The notes beneath the pieces are model-generated. The model was not told the origin of the DNA. It worked only from the letters and a program-made list of their open reading frames with translations, and did not search any database. From Verpa conica (taxonomy: Eukaryota > Ascomycota > Pezizomycetes > Pezizales > Morchellaceae), in contig JAUFSD010000017.1 of the NCBI GenBank assembly GCA_033030425.1, positions 1,178,001 to 1,242,000 on the forward strand: 64,000 nt of DNA, written 5' to 3'. The translations under genes and the position numbers were made by a program. Of the stretch, positions 1 to 11,308 are shown one piece after another. The first letter of the stretch is position 1. Every line of letters starts with the position of its first letter.

Positions 1-913
1 ACTTCGATAGTATGTAATTAACATGATTTCTTTTTTCTTTCCATGTTGTTGGCTATTACAAAAAAACATCATAAGCTAGCCTAGTATCTAAAGTATTTTA
101 ATATTATTATATTAATTACAAAGAAGTAGTTACTAGTATAAATCTTACCATAGCTATTATATAGTAGTAAATTATTCAGGCCCATTAAAGTTGTACGTTC
201 AGTACACTAAGAATATGAATGAATATGAATGAATTAATCATTTATACACGTAGCCTTTCGGACGGTATACTAAGAGAATGAGTACATATCTCCCCTCTAA
301 GGTGGTGATAGTCTAGGGGACAGTCACTTATGAACAGAGTTAGAGTCATATATACAAAAGATCACGAAGAAGCCTGATGGCGGACTACGGGCGAGACCAG
401 AAGTCTACAACTCATTAGTTTAATTAACTTTTTGTGAAAATAAGCGATGTTGTTCAAGTATGTGTACTACTCGTGAGAGTAGAATTTCAAGTCTCGTTTC
501 CTATATACAGCTCTAGAGTTGATATGGAGTATAGAAACCTCCCCCGGCCGGTATATATATAACGTGATAGGTACTTTATAGAAATTTTACAAATCTGAAG
601 AAGTCTCAATAATGTATAACGCCCAGTAAAACTAGACCCAAGATTTATTGGCAATATATTTATAGATATCATGTGCAAAGTACAAAATTTAAAAGTCGGC
701 CCACCAGCCTACACCAGATTTATCAATTTGTTACAACTAGGAGCAATAAAATTATAAGGTGCCTAATTGTCTCAAATTACTAATTTCTAGAAAACTTCTC
801 AGCATTCATCATCAGAACCCAGCGGCTTCTGCGCCCAGTAAACGTGCCTATTTTTTATAGTGAGTTAAGAGATGTAAGACTAAAACCTCCTCGGGAAACA
901 CAAAGTGGGTTGC
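1..913. other. AT-rich gene-free stretch
   Basis: I see no gene here. The sequence is AT-rich and frames are closed by many stops. It carries one copy of the dispersed motif described at 211-241 and ends at the 3' end of the methyltransferase gene. Confidence 0.6.
211..241 (+). repeat. Dispersed GAATGAATTAATCAT-type motif, copy 1
   Basis: Two tandem GAATATGAAT units run into GAATTAATCAT. Closely similar strings occur at 26975-27001, 28086-28104 and, in reverse orientation, 49690-49717. All contain GAATGAATTAATCAT or a one-unit variant. They are probably the conserved end of a decayed element family; no coding sequence is attached. Confidence 0.5.
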
Positions 914-2544
914 TTACTGTCTGGAATAAGAGTGGATCTTCTTGCTCTTCGCATCAACCTTAGCGTGTGCAATCAATGCATTGGCATCTTCAACCGTCAT
1001 TTGCAGGACCCTAGTTAAAAGTGCCATGCCAAACGCCGCAAAGCCCTCCTCAGCGGTCATATACAGATATGCACCCATCTCCTTCAGTGGCTTTTCTTTA
1101 GGCCAAGTACCAAAGGGGATTTTCATGATTTTATGGGTAACTTCCTGGAATCCGGCACCCTCGAGGATCGGCTTCAGGCGTGCAGCGATCTTGAACTCAC
1201 TTCCCATCTTCGTTGCCGCCTCGTTACAGAGGTCGTAGTACTTATACAGGTAACTAGATTTAGGTAAACTGCCGTCGTCACTGTGCAAAAAGAACTCGTA
1301 TTCAGCAAGCTCAATCCAGCCACCTGGTTTGATGCAGCTAGGTTGTTACGCCATATGTTAGAGCTAGATCATAAAAGAGTAGCACAGGTACCTCTACCTA
1401 TAAGCCTCGCCGATGAGTTTCGGCCAATCCTTAATTCCACCATTCAAGTGACGCATGTGTATAAGGTCGAATGAGTTTTTGGCGAACGTCCAGTCGGCTT
1501 CGGCATCATCAATTTGAAACCGGACATTTGGCGGAACCCTGAGACACTTAGCACATAGTTCTGTATTCTCGGATAGATGCCATACCAGCTTGGCTGAATT
1601 GGACTCAGATCTGTTCCAATGACTTCGGCGCTTGGGTACTTTCTGTCAAAAAATATTAGTCACAGAGCTGCAGAGTGGAAAATTATCACTAACTCAGCAA
1701 TGTCAATTGCCCATATACCGGTTCCAGTTCCAATATCAAGAATCCTTTGCGGGTTTTCAATGGGGGCTAAGTGTAGTTTGTTATCGTATAAGAGGACATA
1801 AATATGGTGTAGAATATCTAATCTATTTCCCTAGTCAAACAGAAATCCCTAAATTAGGATTAAAGGGGGATAAAGGTTATAGGATGTATAAACCTACCTC
1901 TCTTGTTCAGTCTCATCGTTAGGAAATGCATATTTGCCCTCTTTATACGCATGATATCGGCGTCCGTTTTCAAACCGGTATCTACTCAAGTGTCAGTGTG
2001 TAGTTAAAGTCACAGCAGTCTGCAAAGCTTATGCCCCCAGTGTAAAAAGGAGATATGAAGAGTTAAAGATAGAAAGCCCCTGGAGGTAATCAGTTTATGG
2101 AAGACAGCCTAGAACCCCGCGCACTAAAGTAGAGCATGATGAATGAGGTATGCTTTGCCTTAGGCAGCTACTAAAAGGTCCGGAAATTTTCCCACGTCTC
2201 CATCTCACAAAACAACACTTTATATCTTTCTCCTCCATATCTCTATTTCCAATATATACTCGAGCTTGCAAACAGCCACAAATTGCGGCAGAGGGAAGTC
2301 ATACTCATAGATTGAAGAAGTCAGTGAATCCGTAGAATACTCGCTCCTATATATTGATATCGATTGACATATTAGCAAGATTAATTATGTCTGCACCTGC
2401 CACTGCTAGCTACTTACGATCCACTCCCGTAGTCCGAGCCCGAGTCTTCATCACACTATACAATCTTTAGTTATTTATCACAAAATACTTCCTGGGTTCT
2501 GGGTCGCTCACCAATGGGTCAACCTGAATTATGGGTTCTGCCAT
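914..2544 (-). CDS. LaeA-like SAM-dependent methyltransferase, 8 exons
   Basis: Predicted S-adenosylmethionine-dependent methyltransferase of the fungal LaeA/TAM-type class (Methyltransf_23 fold). Joining exons 2544-2512, 2455-2418, 2346-2305, 1981-1898, 1822-1694, 1642-1586, 1538-1398 and 1337-914 gives 315 residues without a stop, all at GT..AG sites. The product starts [20 protein letters not shown] and has the class hallmark [20 protein letters not shown] motif [18 protein letters not shown], is near residues 93-109, followed by [14 protein letters not shown], the acidic [10 protein letters not shown] segment, FDLIHMRHL and the post-motif [15 protein letters not shown]. These are conserved blocks of the family, so the gene looks intact. 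Intron 3 (1982-2304, 323 bp) is several times longer than the others. Fungal relatives include the secondary-metabolism regulator LaeA and many paralogues of unknown substrate; no biosynthetic genes lie nearby, so the substrate is unknown. Confidence 0.92.
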
Positions 2545-5500
2545 AGCTATAGCTTTTAAATTTTGTATTGCTGTAACACGGAGAAGGAGTTTGAATGTCG
2601 CCGAGAAGCCTTTACCAGGACAAAGGGACCAACTGCAGGCAGGCAGATCTTATATGAATTACTGGAGTACACATCACCCCTCTGCTTGGCCCCCCTAGCG
2701 AGGGCAAATTCGGCACGACCCGTGAGGATAACCAGATCCAGCTAAGCTTTGTTACATGTCATACTTAAATCCATAGCGCAGGCGCTCCTCTAGCCTTTCT
2801 GGGTTGAACACATAAATGAAATGATACAGGGAAATCGGGGGAGGGCTTTTATGACAAGGTGGCTCCCGAGCTCAACCAGCATATTGTTACGCGTTTATCA
2901 AGCTATGAGCGATACACAGAATGCGCCGCAATGCAACGATTAAGTCAGAAGAAAGAAGAAAAAAAAGCCTTCGCACAAAAAGGCCCACGATAATCACTCG
3001 CTTGCCGATTTTGGTGTACCGGTGTTTTATGAAAGTCTAAGTATTCTATGGCCATATCACATTCAAGATCAAAATGCTTTTAGAGTCAAAGCGTGCTAGG
3101 TCGACTGCTTTTCCGAGAGCCCGGCGTGAGGTAAACAGGCGGTGGTGCTGCCGAGTTTATTTCCGTCTAGTGCTCAGTGACCAGGAACCTAGACCTTTAA
3201 TGTTCTATGTCTACAAGGCTGTATAAAATATAATTGAGGTCTTTTCATGGTAAATGTTGGGAGATCTTTCCCCCCTTTTCTTTCTCCAGGTGATTCGGCT
3301 CACCGGCTGAGCATTGTCTACTCGAGAAGGGATCGACGATGTGTTTGCTTGTCCCGGAGAGGATAAATCTGGCCTGCCGATAGTACTGGTATACCTGCTG
3401 AGGCTTGAGAAAAGACCGCCTGAGGTGAAAGGTGGCATTTCAGCTACGACCAAACCTCGTAATAGGCCACCGTTCTTATTAGAGCAAATGAGATGCATGT
3501 TGTACGTATAATGCAAGAAGTTTTCAAACTGATTCGGAGCTCAACCACCAATACGTACAACTGAATTTTCAAGTTTGGTGTCAAAAACCGACATGTATTT
3601 TAGTGTTGATTTGTGACTACCTACATGTAGTTGTATTTCCTCATACACCATACACCATACAAATATGGACTAGTGGGGCTCCGGGAGTGAACTGGCTACT
3701 ATTGGTGGAGTCAACGAAGTAAAGAAAAGTGGAAAATATGTAGCTGTGTTTTAAATATCTATATACTTGGTTAGTGCCTAGCATTTTTTGAGCATACTTT
3801 AATTCCAATCATTGGCCTCAGATCAAAATTATACAATCTTGTAATTATCGTAAGATTTATACATGCCTGACTTACGTTTAGCTACCCTATGAGCGATTTG
3901 ACAAAATAATGAGTTACATCGCCTCTACTCAGGATAAGAATATTACTAGCATCCTTGAAAACCCTGAGGTAATTGTAAATTAGGTACTCGCTGGAATTTA
4001 GCGTGCACTACATACACCTAAGCTACTCCTAATCCAGAGTGAATCTGAACCGTTAATCTCTTGAGCCTCGAACCCACATAGCCGCTTCATCTCGATCTCC
4101 GCCCACACTCTCTCATCAGTACCAATAGTCCCTCCTGACTTGCTTCTCATAGCCTTGCCAACGCAATGAGTGCCAAGAGTCTGCTCTAGATCTACCTGAA
4201 TAGCGACTCAGCCAGGCTCTTTACAGGTAGAAACCGAGCATCTGGGCCCTTCGTGATAGGCAAGGCCTCAAGGTTTAGGAAAATTTGGGCTAATAAATAG
4301 TAACACTCTAGGCAACCATAGTAGGATCCCCAATCCCATGACTCTTAGGTCTCAAAGGATCTTAGAACTGAAAATTAATTTTATCCCGAGACCAAACTAG
4401 CTCTGTGATCCGCTCCCATAGGCCCAAAGTGGAGGAGGCTGTCCTTTGCACAATGTTGAAACAAAACCAGTACTATTGCATACTGCAGTGTAAGTAGTGC
4501 TGAGAACCTGTTCTCGTAGAATTTATTAGATCGAATCTCCCCGGGTGGATGATTGTGGTGCGCAGAAGGACACTGTATGAAGGCCCCAGTGGCATTGGAG
4601 CCAATGGGCTTAGAAAGCCCTTCAAATAGGGCATTTGGTGCATAGAAGGAAGAACTGCTGCTCTGTTTAGCTGGGGACCGTCGTTTGTAACGGCAAAAGA
4701 AGGGGTATAATCACCCTAAATCTTTTGATGATTTCGTTATAGGAGCTCGAGACAAGATTTGCGCAGCCAGAAATGGCCAATGTGTCAACGGATCAGGGAG
4801 GTGAGGTACACGAAATAGAAGTGTCAAAAAGAAAAGAAAAAATACACAAAAGTATACAAAATTAATAGTACATCGAATCAAAAGTATATCAATAAACTTA
4901 AGCAGACGAGACCGCACCAACCCACTGATTTCCGTAGTATCAAACCCGAAATACAAAAAACTGAAAGTTGAAACGATATAAAAATAAAATTCCGAATAGA
5001 AAACAGCGCTTGATCAAGCGTAAAGATAGCAGTGATGACAAAGGAATAAAGCAGCAAAGACTTCACAAGACGCTTTTCCGCCGTAGCCCAGAATGTTAGC
5101 TACCTGGCTGGTGTGGGGCTTGCAGAAAGGCGTTCGCTTCATTAATCCGTAGCATCTGAATCAGACACCAACCGTAGAAAAGGGCCGGTCCGGAAATGCC
5201 GGAAAACCAGGCACGAAACGCTAACGAGAAAGCTCAGACTTTTTGAATATCCAAAAAAGCAGATTATCGGAACATTATAGAATTAAGAAAACAAGCAACC
5301 AATAATTAATATAATGCAGCAGTCAGCAAAGAGGAACGTTTTAGTTTCTAGGGCCCGGGTTCCCTTGAAATCGGATACCACGCCGGAGGTAGCCATCTAA
5401 TCTATCACCGGGCCACCGACATCAAGTGGTTGCGCACGGGAAAGACGGAGAGGAAATTGGGCTGCCTTGGCCTAGAGAAGAACGACTTCGGTATCGTATA

Positions 5501-5637
5501 ATCGATTTGGGAAAAGGTTGGTGTTGTTTTTTGACTTAAACCAGCAGCTTCCATGGAAACACTTGAGGCCAATTAGCACCATTGTATTAAAAACATAAGG
5601 CATCTACTCAGGGCATACCATATAGAAGGAAGCATTT
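2545..5637. other. Intergenic region with one decayed coding fragment
   Basis: About 3 kb between the methyltransferase and the next gene, presumably including the methyltransferase promoter. Apart from the coding fragment at 3998-4451 I see no supportable gene. Open frames at 3211-3516 overlap on both strands and show no family signature. Confidence 0.5.
3998..4451 (-). pseudogene. Decayed protein-coding fragment, family not recognised
   Basis: Read on the minus strand, three open blocks follow each other with frame changes. They are about 30 codons containing LWERITELVWSRDKINFQF, about 50 codons containing GCLECYYLLAQIFLNLEALP and LPVKSLAESLF, and about 68 codons containing VDLEQTLGTHCVGKAMRSKS, DERVWAEIEMKRLCGFEAQE and a TAA stop at 3998-4000. 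Composition is protein-like and successive blocks abut, as expected for a coding sequence broken by small indels. I do not recognise the family. A functional multi-exon gene is less likely because the block 2/3 break leaves no room for an intron. Confidence 0.45.
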
Positions 5638-7017
5638 TCATTCATTTCCATATGATAAGAACTGGTCGAATTCAGGGCCCCGCAAATTGTCGTTTGCAGA
5701 CCAGAGTGTAGGATCTATCCCTTCCCAATGAGGGACGCTGTGGTTTCCTATATGGGAAAGATGAGGGTAATATGCTAGAGGTCGCGAATCTCGAAATTCA
5801 TTTTGTTCATGTGGCCCTGGATTCGTCGTGACGTGATCGATGAGACTACTACTTGGTAGAAACCTAGCAGGGTATCGAGTGTTGTGCGGAGAATTATCTA
5901 CGGAAACACCTTCTGATTCACGATAGGAGGATTCGGAAGCCATTGATGCCGCTACGCCCACAAAATAATCCTGATTGTCCGGCCTGCTCCTCACTGAATT
6001 TTGAAATGAGGTGTGACGGAGTTTTGCATCCTTCTTCTTTTGGCAGGCGTTGGGAGTACTCTGATGTCTCTTTAAAGAGCTTTCTCGGCCGAACTCCGAG
6101 CCGCAATTCTCACACCGCCACTTTTGCTTGCTGTGAACTGCCTGGTGGCTCCTTCAGAAAAAATCATGTTAGACTAGTACTATAAAATATTTTTGAGTAT
6201 TATCTTACTTTAGCCGTGCCTCAAATTGGAATGTTTCTTTGCAATCAGGGCATTTGTGCTGTTTGGGCTCACGCCGAGCGGAGGAACCCTTGGAGCCACC
6301 ACTAGTACTATGCTTGCGACCTGTAATAGGCTGATTCACGGATAGCGCTTTATTGCCTAGCAGTTTGCTCCGGCGGCGTCCTGTTTCGGGTTTGGATGTA
6401 TTACCATCGAGGTAGCTTGTACTTCTTTGCTGCTTGGGGCTGATGCTCCCCGCACCGTTGCCTGACCGAGCCCGCGAGATATCACTCCGAGAAGCAGGAC
6501 TGTCATGATTCAGTCCTGTAACACCGCCTTCCTTAATGACTCTGTCGAAGGTCCCAACCTTTTGCTGGATGTATGCGCTGTGGGATCTTTCTTGGGTAGT
6601 TGTGGTGAGACCCACGCTTAAGTCTGCCACCATCCAGCTTGATACTTCAGCGTCTTTAGCGGCCTGATGGATTGACTCTTTTGGTCCTGGAACCCAAGGA
6701 TCCTCCTCCTTTTGGTCTAGATATCGGCTCAAAGGATGATGTGCGGGCTTATAGGTATTGTGACTATATGTGTGATAGTTGAGGTATTCCTCTACATATT
6801 GATTGATGTTGCGGCAAAGTGAGTCCCTATCTTCCTGCGACAAAAAGTAGTTGAGTGAAGGGGTGTTGGTCACGGAACAGGCCTTGCTGCCGGAACCGCA
6901 AATAAACTGCGCAAGCCCCTCAAGAAGATTCTGCTTGAGGTCTTGAGGCGGCGGCGGCCATGAATAACGGTCCCCCGAACAGCCTTGTAGCCGAGATCCC
7001 CCTTGTCCATTGTCCAT
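5638..7017 (-). CDS. C2H2 zinc-finger protein, 2 exons
   Basis: Putative nuclear DNA-binding protein of 440 residues from exons 7017-6209 and 6151-5638 (57 bp intron). The long N-terminal part is low in order and rich in Ser, Gln and Arg. A basic segment, RRSKLLGNKALS and later SARREPKQHK, precedes the fingers. Finger 1 is CPDCKETFQF..LKSHQAVH (C-x2-C-x12-H-x3-H). Finger 2 is CENCGSEFGRESSLKRHQ ending in Cys, a C2HC variant. The intron splits the Lys codon (AA|G) at spacer residue 11 of finger 1, the same place and phase as in the genes at 15733, 31435 and 34011. The C-terminal 170 residues resemble no domain I know. The ATG at 7017 is the first in frame. A role in transcription is inferred from the fingers only. 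Confidence 0.85.
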
Positions 7018-7185
7018 AGGTGCTGGTATTAACTATGTATGCTGCATTCACAATGAGATCATTAGTAGTTAATTCCTTAAACAAGTAGGCACCGTCAGAA
7101 CGCACCTTAAAAACCTCGCGTAGATAATCAAGTAAATAAATAGGACTCCGCTGTGTATATTAAGTGTGGGGTCAGCCACCGAGAT

Positions 7186-7640
7186 CTAGAGTTGTGTAGT
7201 ATACTCGGGACCGATTATGCGTATATAAGTATCGACTCCAAAAAAGTCGAGTATCTTCCGGATAACGCGAGGGGCTAGCTGGCATTTAAGTAGGTTCGCA
7301 AGTAGAACGCGAAGCTGTGCGTAATGTGCGAATTCGCACCCTCGCACTCGACGAAGAGCACAGCAGTGCGAACGACTTAAGAAGTATTCAGGGCCGCTAT
7401 CGAGTGCATAGGAACGCATCGCAAAAACTTCAGTGTCGTCAGTCGAGTTCAAAGGGTTTTCAAAACCAGTGCGCATATGGTTTGAGGATGGGACTGGAGC
7501 TGGGGACGATAAGCTTGTTCATCGGCTCCTTTTTCTCTCAAGTGGCACATCATCAGCTTGCCGTGCCAGTACATTCTCTTCGGGATCCTTGTTCTGGCGC
7601 AATATCTGCCCAATCAGTTTGGCTGCATGTTCTGGGTTTC
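7186..7640 (-). pseudogene. Protein-like minus-strand relic
   Basis: Two minus-strand blocks share one frame, separated by a TGA near 7520. The upstream block contains AAKLIGQILRQNKDPEENVL and the downstream block contains LLANLLKCQLAPRVIRKILD before a stop at 7186. The composition looks coding, but the plus strand is also open here (7317-7742), so the strand is not certain. No family recognised. Confidence 0.2.
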
Positions 7641-10479
7641 TGCGCTGGGCCCTTCATCAGTTCACCTGCATATATAATGTTATTGTGGTGCCTTGGTCAC
7701 GTGATGCTACTGAGTTTCCTCAGCCGTTTCACCCGGACATGAAACCTCACTAGAGTGCAGGTTTGAGCCTTGCAAATTGTCTAGACCACCCCCTTGCCCG
7801 GCTGCTGCCTATTCATCGGCCTTGAATGATTCCAGGCTCGGGGGGGGGAGGGGGAGGGAGATCGAGAGGGAGAAATAAGGGTTGACTTGTTCTAAATATG
7901 TAGCCAATTGACAACAATACGATACCACATGTATACTGCCTAAATATAAATAAATAGAGCACCGTAATCATGTGGACAAAGCTCCTCTAACGCATATACT
8001 ATGTCCATATATGGTTGTTCACCGGGTTCTTCCCTTAGTTGAAATCTAGTCCCATTTCACTAGTGGTATATAGGTCTCATGTACAATGATTCTCTTAATC
8101 ATTTATATGTTTCAAATGCTACTAGTCGACATCCGCCCGCGGCTGCGATTGCAATAAAACTGAAATACTACTCATCTCGGTTGGTTACCAATGACTGAGT
8201 TGAGATCAAGCAGCATCACAGCAACGTGGGTTTCTCAGCTGGACGAGAAATCGTCTGCTCAGATCGGACCGCTGGGATTAGCTTACTATGAACCATCTAG
8301 ATAAATCAGGCACCCTGAAAGTTCAACTACGGGGTTACTTAACCCCAATAGAGAACCAGAGGGGAATCCGACTTTTACTACAACACGGTATGATAACCAA
8401 TCGGAGAATTAGAGCCTCCAGTACAGATTGGTGACCTCATTTTGTCGAGAAGTCCTAAGATCTATGAAACAAAGATTAATAAATTCTAATTAGTAGACAA
8501 AGAGTGAAACCCTTGCCCTCGAAGCCTATTTCAACGTCGTCTTGTTTGACTTAAACTGGCTAGCTGGTGAGACACAAGAGACTGTATTTCTGGTGCCCCT
8601 ACCTTGCCCCCTGGACTGATAATAGTGGGTATCAGCTACAAGGCGTCAAGAACTAAGTTTCTAGTTTGAAAACTTTTATATTCCGAAGCCACCTCCGGAA
8701 AGAGGCTGAAATAGTATGGTTTACACAACTGTCTCAAAGCGAAAACCCACGCTACAGTGAGCCAGCTCATGTACTCTACATTAATTCCTCGCCAGGATCG
8801 CGATATGAATCCCTGCTGCAATCAAGGCGAACGTAGATAACATAAGACACTCTAATTAGCCGAGCGCTCCTTTGTATTTTGGGGACTTTAGTCAACCAGC
8901 TTACCGAATCATTATCGTCTGAGCTGCATGAGAAAAAAAAACGAAAAAAAAAACAGGTAGTCTTGGCACAAGAGCCCGACCCATTTATTTACACTCGGGC
9001 AAATCTGCTGGAGCCAACTAGCTTCGAGAGCCCATCGAAGGCGAGGCGTTCTGGGTACCCGGATCCGGGATACATCAGCCACTTTAGAGTGGGGCTGTTA
9101 ACGGAGTACTGGCAGTTCTGTAACTGAGTGAATGTTCCTGACTGAGTGGTGTGCCTATACAAAACGAGCTGGAAGTTTCCATGCAATGGCTTATGCAAGA
9201 TTCTATTAAGAGCAACTGAATACGAGGCTCTAGTAACGTCACTGACTACTTACTCATTGATCAGTAGCACTAAACCGCAAACGCATTTTTGAAAGCGGTT
9301 GAATTCTAAATAATCTCGGGATTTTAGGAGTCCAACTAGTGGTCTAAAAGATAGAGGAGGACAAAAGCCTCCATCTTGGCTTATGCCTAACTGAGACGCA
9401 TCTTCAAAATGATACGTTTTGAAAATTAGGAAAACTTTCTGGGACATCATAATAGTTCATCCTAATGTTTCGCTCCATCGGTTTACTCCTTGTAGCTACG
9501 ATATAACTTAGTGCTCCTTGGTTTTTTTGCCTCTCTTCTTACCAAACGCTCACATGCGGAGTCAGGAAGTTGCTTTGCTGCGGTTTCTTGTTTCTACACC
9601 GCCGGGCAAATTCCGGTTTTAGTACCCAGCTCTCTACTTCACCCCGAGACTTCCCCACAAAAAAAAAATATTTTTGATCAGGTGGAGAGATTACCCGATT
9701 AGGAAATGCTTCCGGGGGTTTTGTATGACAAGCTCGTAAGGCCGATGCTTTCCTACATATCTCTACATGTATCCAAGGTTGAGAGTTCTACTAGGAGTCA
9801 GGGTGTGGAGAGTGTAGGCCTTCTAAGCGTTCCAAAAGGAAACAAGGCTCGTTAGTTGTAGATAGGAGAGCGCCTAACTGGAAACAATTTCCGTATGGAT
9901 CCTGAGGCATGCAGAAAAACAAGGGTATATAGCTTCCAGTGAAATATTAGAGAAGCCTTATCATTGTGCAAATGCTTTAGTGTAATCTTTTAAGAAGAGA
10001 AATGCTGCATTTTGCGTTAAATTTCGGGGTAGTCTAGTATAGGAAGGGCTTCCCGGATGTGCTGAGGCTCACAAACTGATGCTTTAAGGTATGTTGCGGC
10101 GTAGCCTGTGGAAACCATGGGTTAAATGAATCTCACCTCAAGAAGTATATAATATCGAGAAGCTTTAAAGACTCTAGAGCCGTTCCCCCTGCATGGACAA
10201 TAGTCTAGTTCTGAAACAAAATACACCCACCGATCTGTTACAACAGCCTTTCTCCAAAAAACCAACAACTGTCTTATTAGCCCTGTTTTCTTTCGACGCC
10301 TTGAGGTATTCCCGGGTTCTCCCTTGCTTGTTGTGCATAGGTTCTACCTTCTAGAACTGCGTTGGAAATTCTTTTTCCCCGGCCGTTTTGCGGAAATTTT
10401 CGCCAGTAATCGGTCCCCATCGGTGGATGTAGCCGAATACTAAACATTTAATTAATACAAGCTCCTCTTACCGTTAATA

Positions 10480-10811
10480 CCTCTCAGGAGCTAAGACCGC
10501 CATTTCCTCTGCAACCATGTATCCAGTAAGCCCTCATGAACTGCTCTTTGTTTGACTCTATGTTATTAGATAAAAGCCAGACAGACCAGGGTTCACAAAG
10601 TATTGTGCTGCATATGCCGCGCACTCATCTACTATTCCAGCAATCGTTGGATATGAAAGCATACAAGCTTTTAAGGAGATTTTTCCATAGGCCGTAGTTT
10701 TACATTATTTCGAGAAGGTAAGACCTGCTCAACATCTGATACCCAATCCGACCTAGTGGTCATCAAACAGCGCTTGTGTTTGAATTCCCCCAAATCCTTG
10801 AAGAAACTAAG
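10480..10811 (-). pseudogene. Decayed coding fragment, family not recognised
   Basis: Minus-strand reading gives KDLGEFKHKRCLMTTRSDWV followed by SDVEQVLPSRNNVKLRPMEK (stop near 10671). In a shifted frame comes KACMLSYPTIAGIVDECAAY AAQYFVNPGLSGFYLIT to a stop at 10558, then more stop-interrupted codons to about 10480. The two main blocks meet within a few bases, which fits a frameshifted coding sequence. It could derive from a transposon or a host gene; I cannot tell which. Confidence 0.4.
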
Positions 10812-11091
10812 TCATATTCTGCCATCCGTTACGCTATAAAACCTCAAGAATAGCTATTAAGCAGCTACCACAACCACCAGAAAGGGAAGTTCCATGAGTC
10901 AAGGGCTGTGTCTGTCTTAACTGACACAAGCACATAGGTATCTATGTTTCACCCACCACTCATTTGTGAGGCCGATCGAAAGCCAATAAATCTATTTGCT
11001 GGAAATTGTTCCGCTGATGTTCACATAGTATGTACACGGGCTCGGAAGGCCCGGAAGGCCCGAGTAACCCGGTCACAGTCACCTGCGTATA

Positions 11092-11308
11092 CCGTATTAT
11101 CTGAGAAAATCCGTTCCGGCGCAGGCAGGGATAACTTATAGAAACCTGTGTTGGAATAGGTTGGAGCCACGGAAAAGAAGGCACTAACACTAAAAAGATA
11201 CCTACTAGAGCTGATATAGTATAGGACTGCTGTTCCTTTTGTGCTGAGACAGTGGCTCACGCAAGTTAACCCCTACTGCAGAGGAACGAACTTTCTCAGA
11301 TAATACGG
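11092..11308. mobile_element. MITE with CCGTATTATCTG terminal repeats
   Basis: About 217 bp bounded by imperfect inverted repeats of roughly 30 bp. The left end reads CCGTATTATCTGAGAAAATC and the right end is its complement with two or three mismatches. TA dinucleotides flank both ends (11090-11091 and 11309-11310), the target duplication typical of Tc1/mariner-type elements. No transposase frame fits inside. The termini resemble those of the element at 47851-48094 (CCG[T/C]AT[A/T]ATCTG). Confidence 0.7.

Noticed and set aside
3211..3516. 101-codon minus frame and overlapping 65-codon plus frame
   Set aside because: Both strands are open, no splice sites or family motif, and no clear strand preference.
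4050..4140. GGGTTCGAGGC on the minus strand, resembling a tRNA B box
   Set aside because: No matching A box or cloverleaf can be drawn upstream, and the bases lie within the coding relic.
7317..7753. Plus-strand frames of 141 and 106 codons
   Set aside because: They use non-ATG or internal starts and read across the minus-strand relic; the minus reading looks more protein-like.
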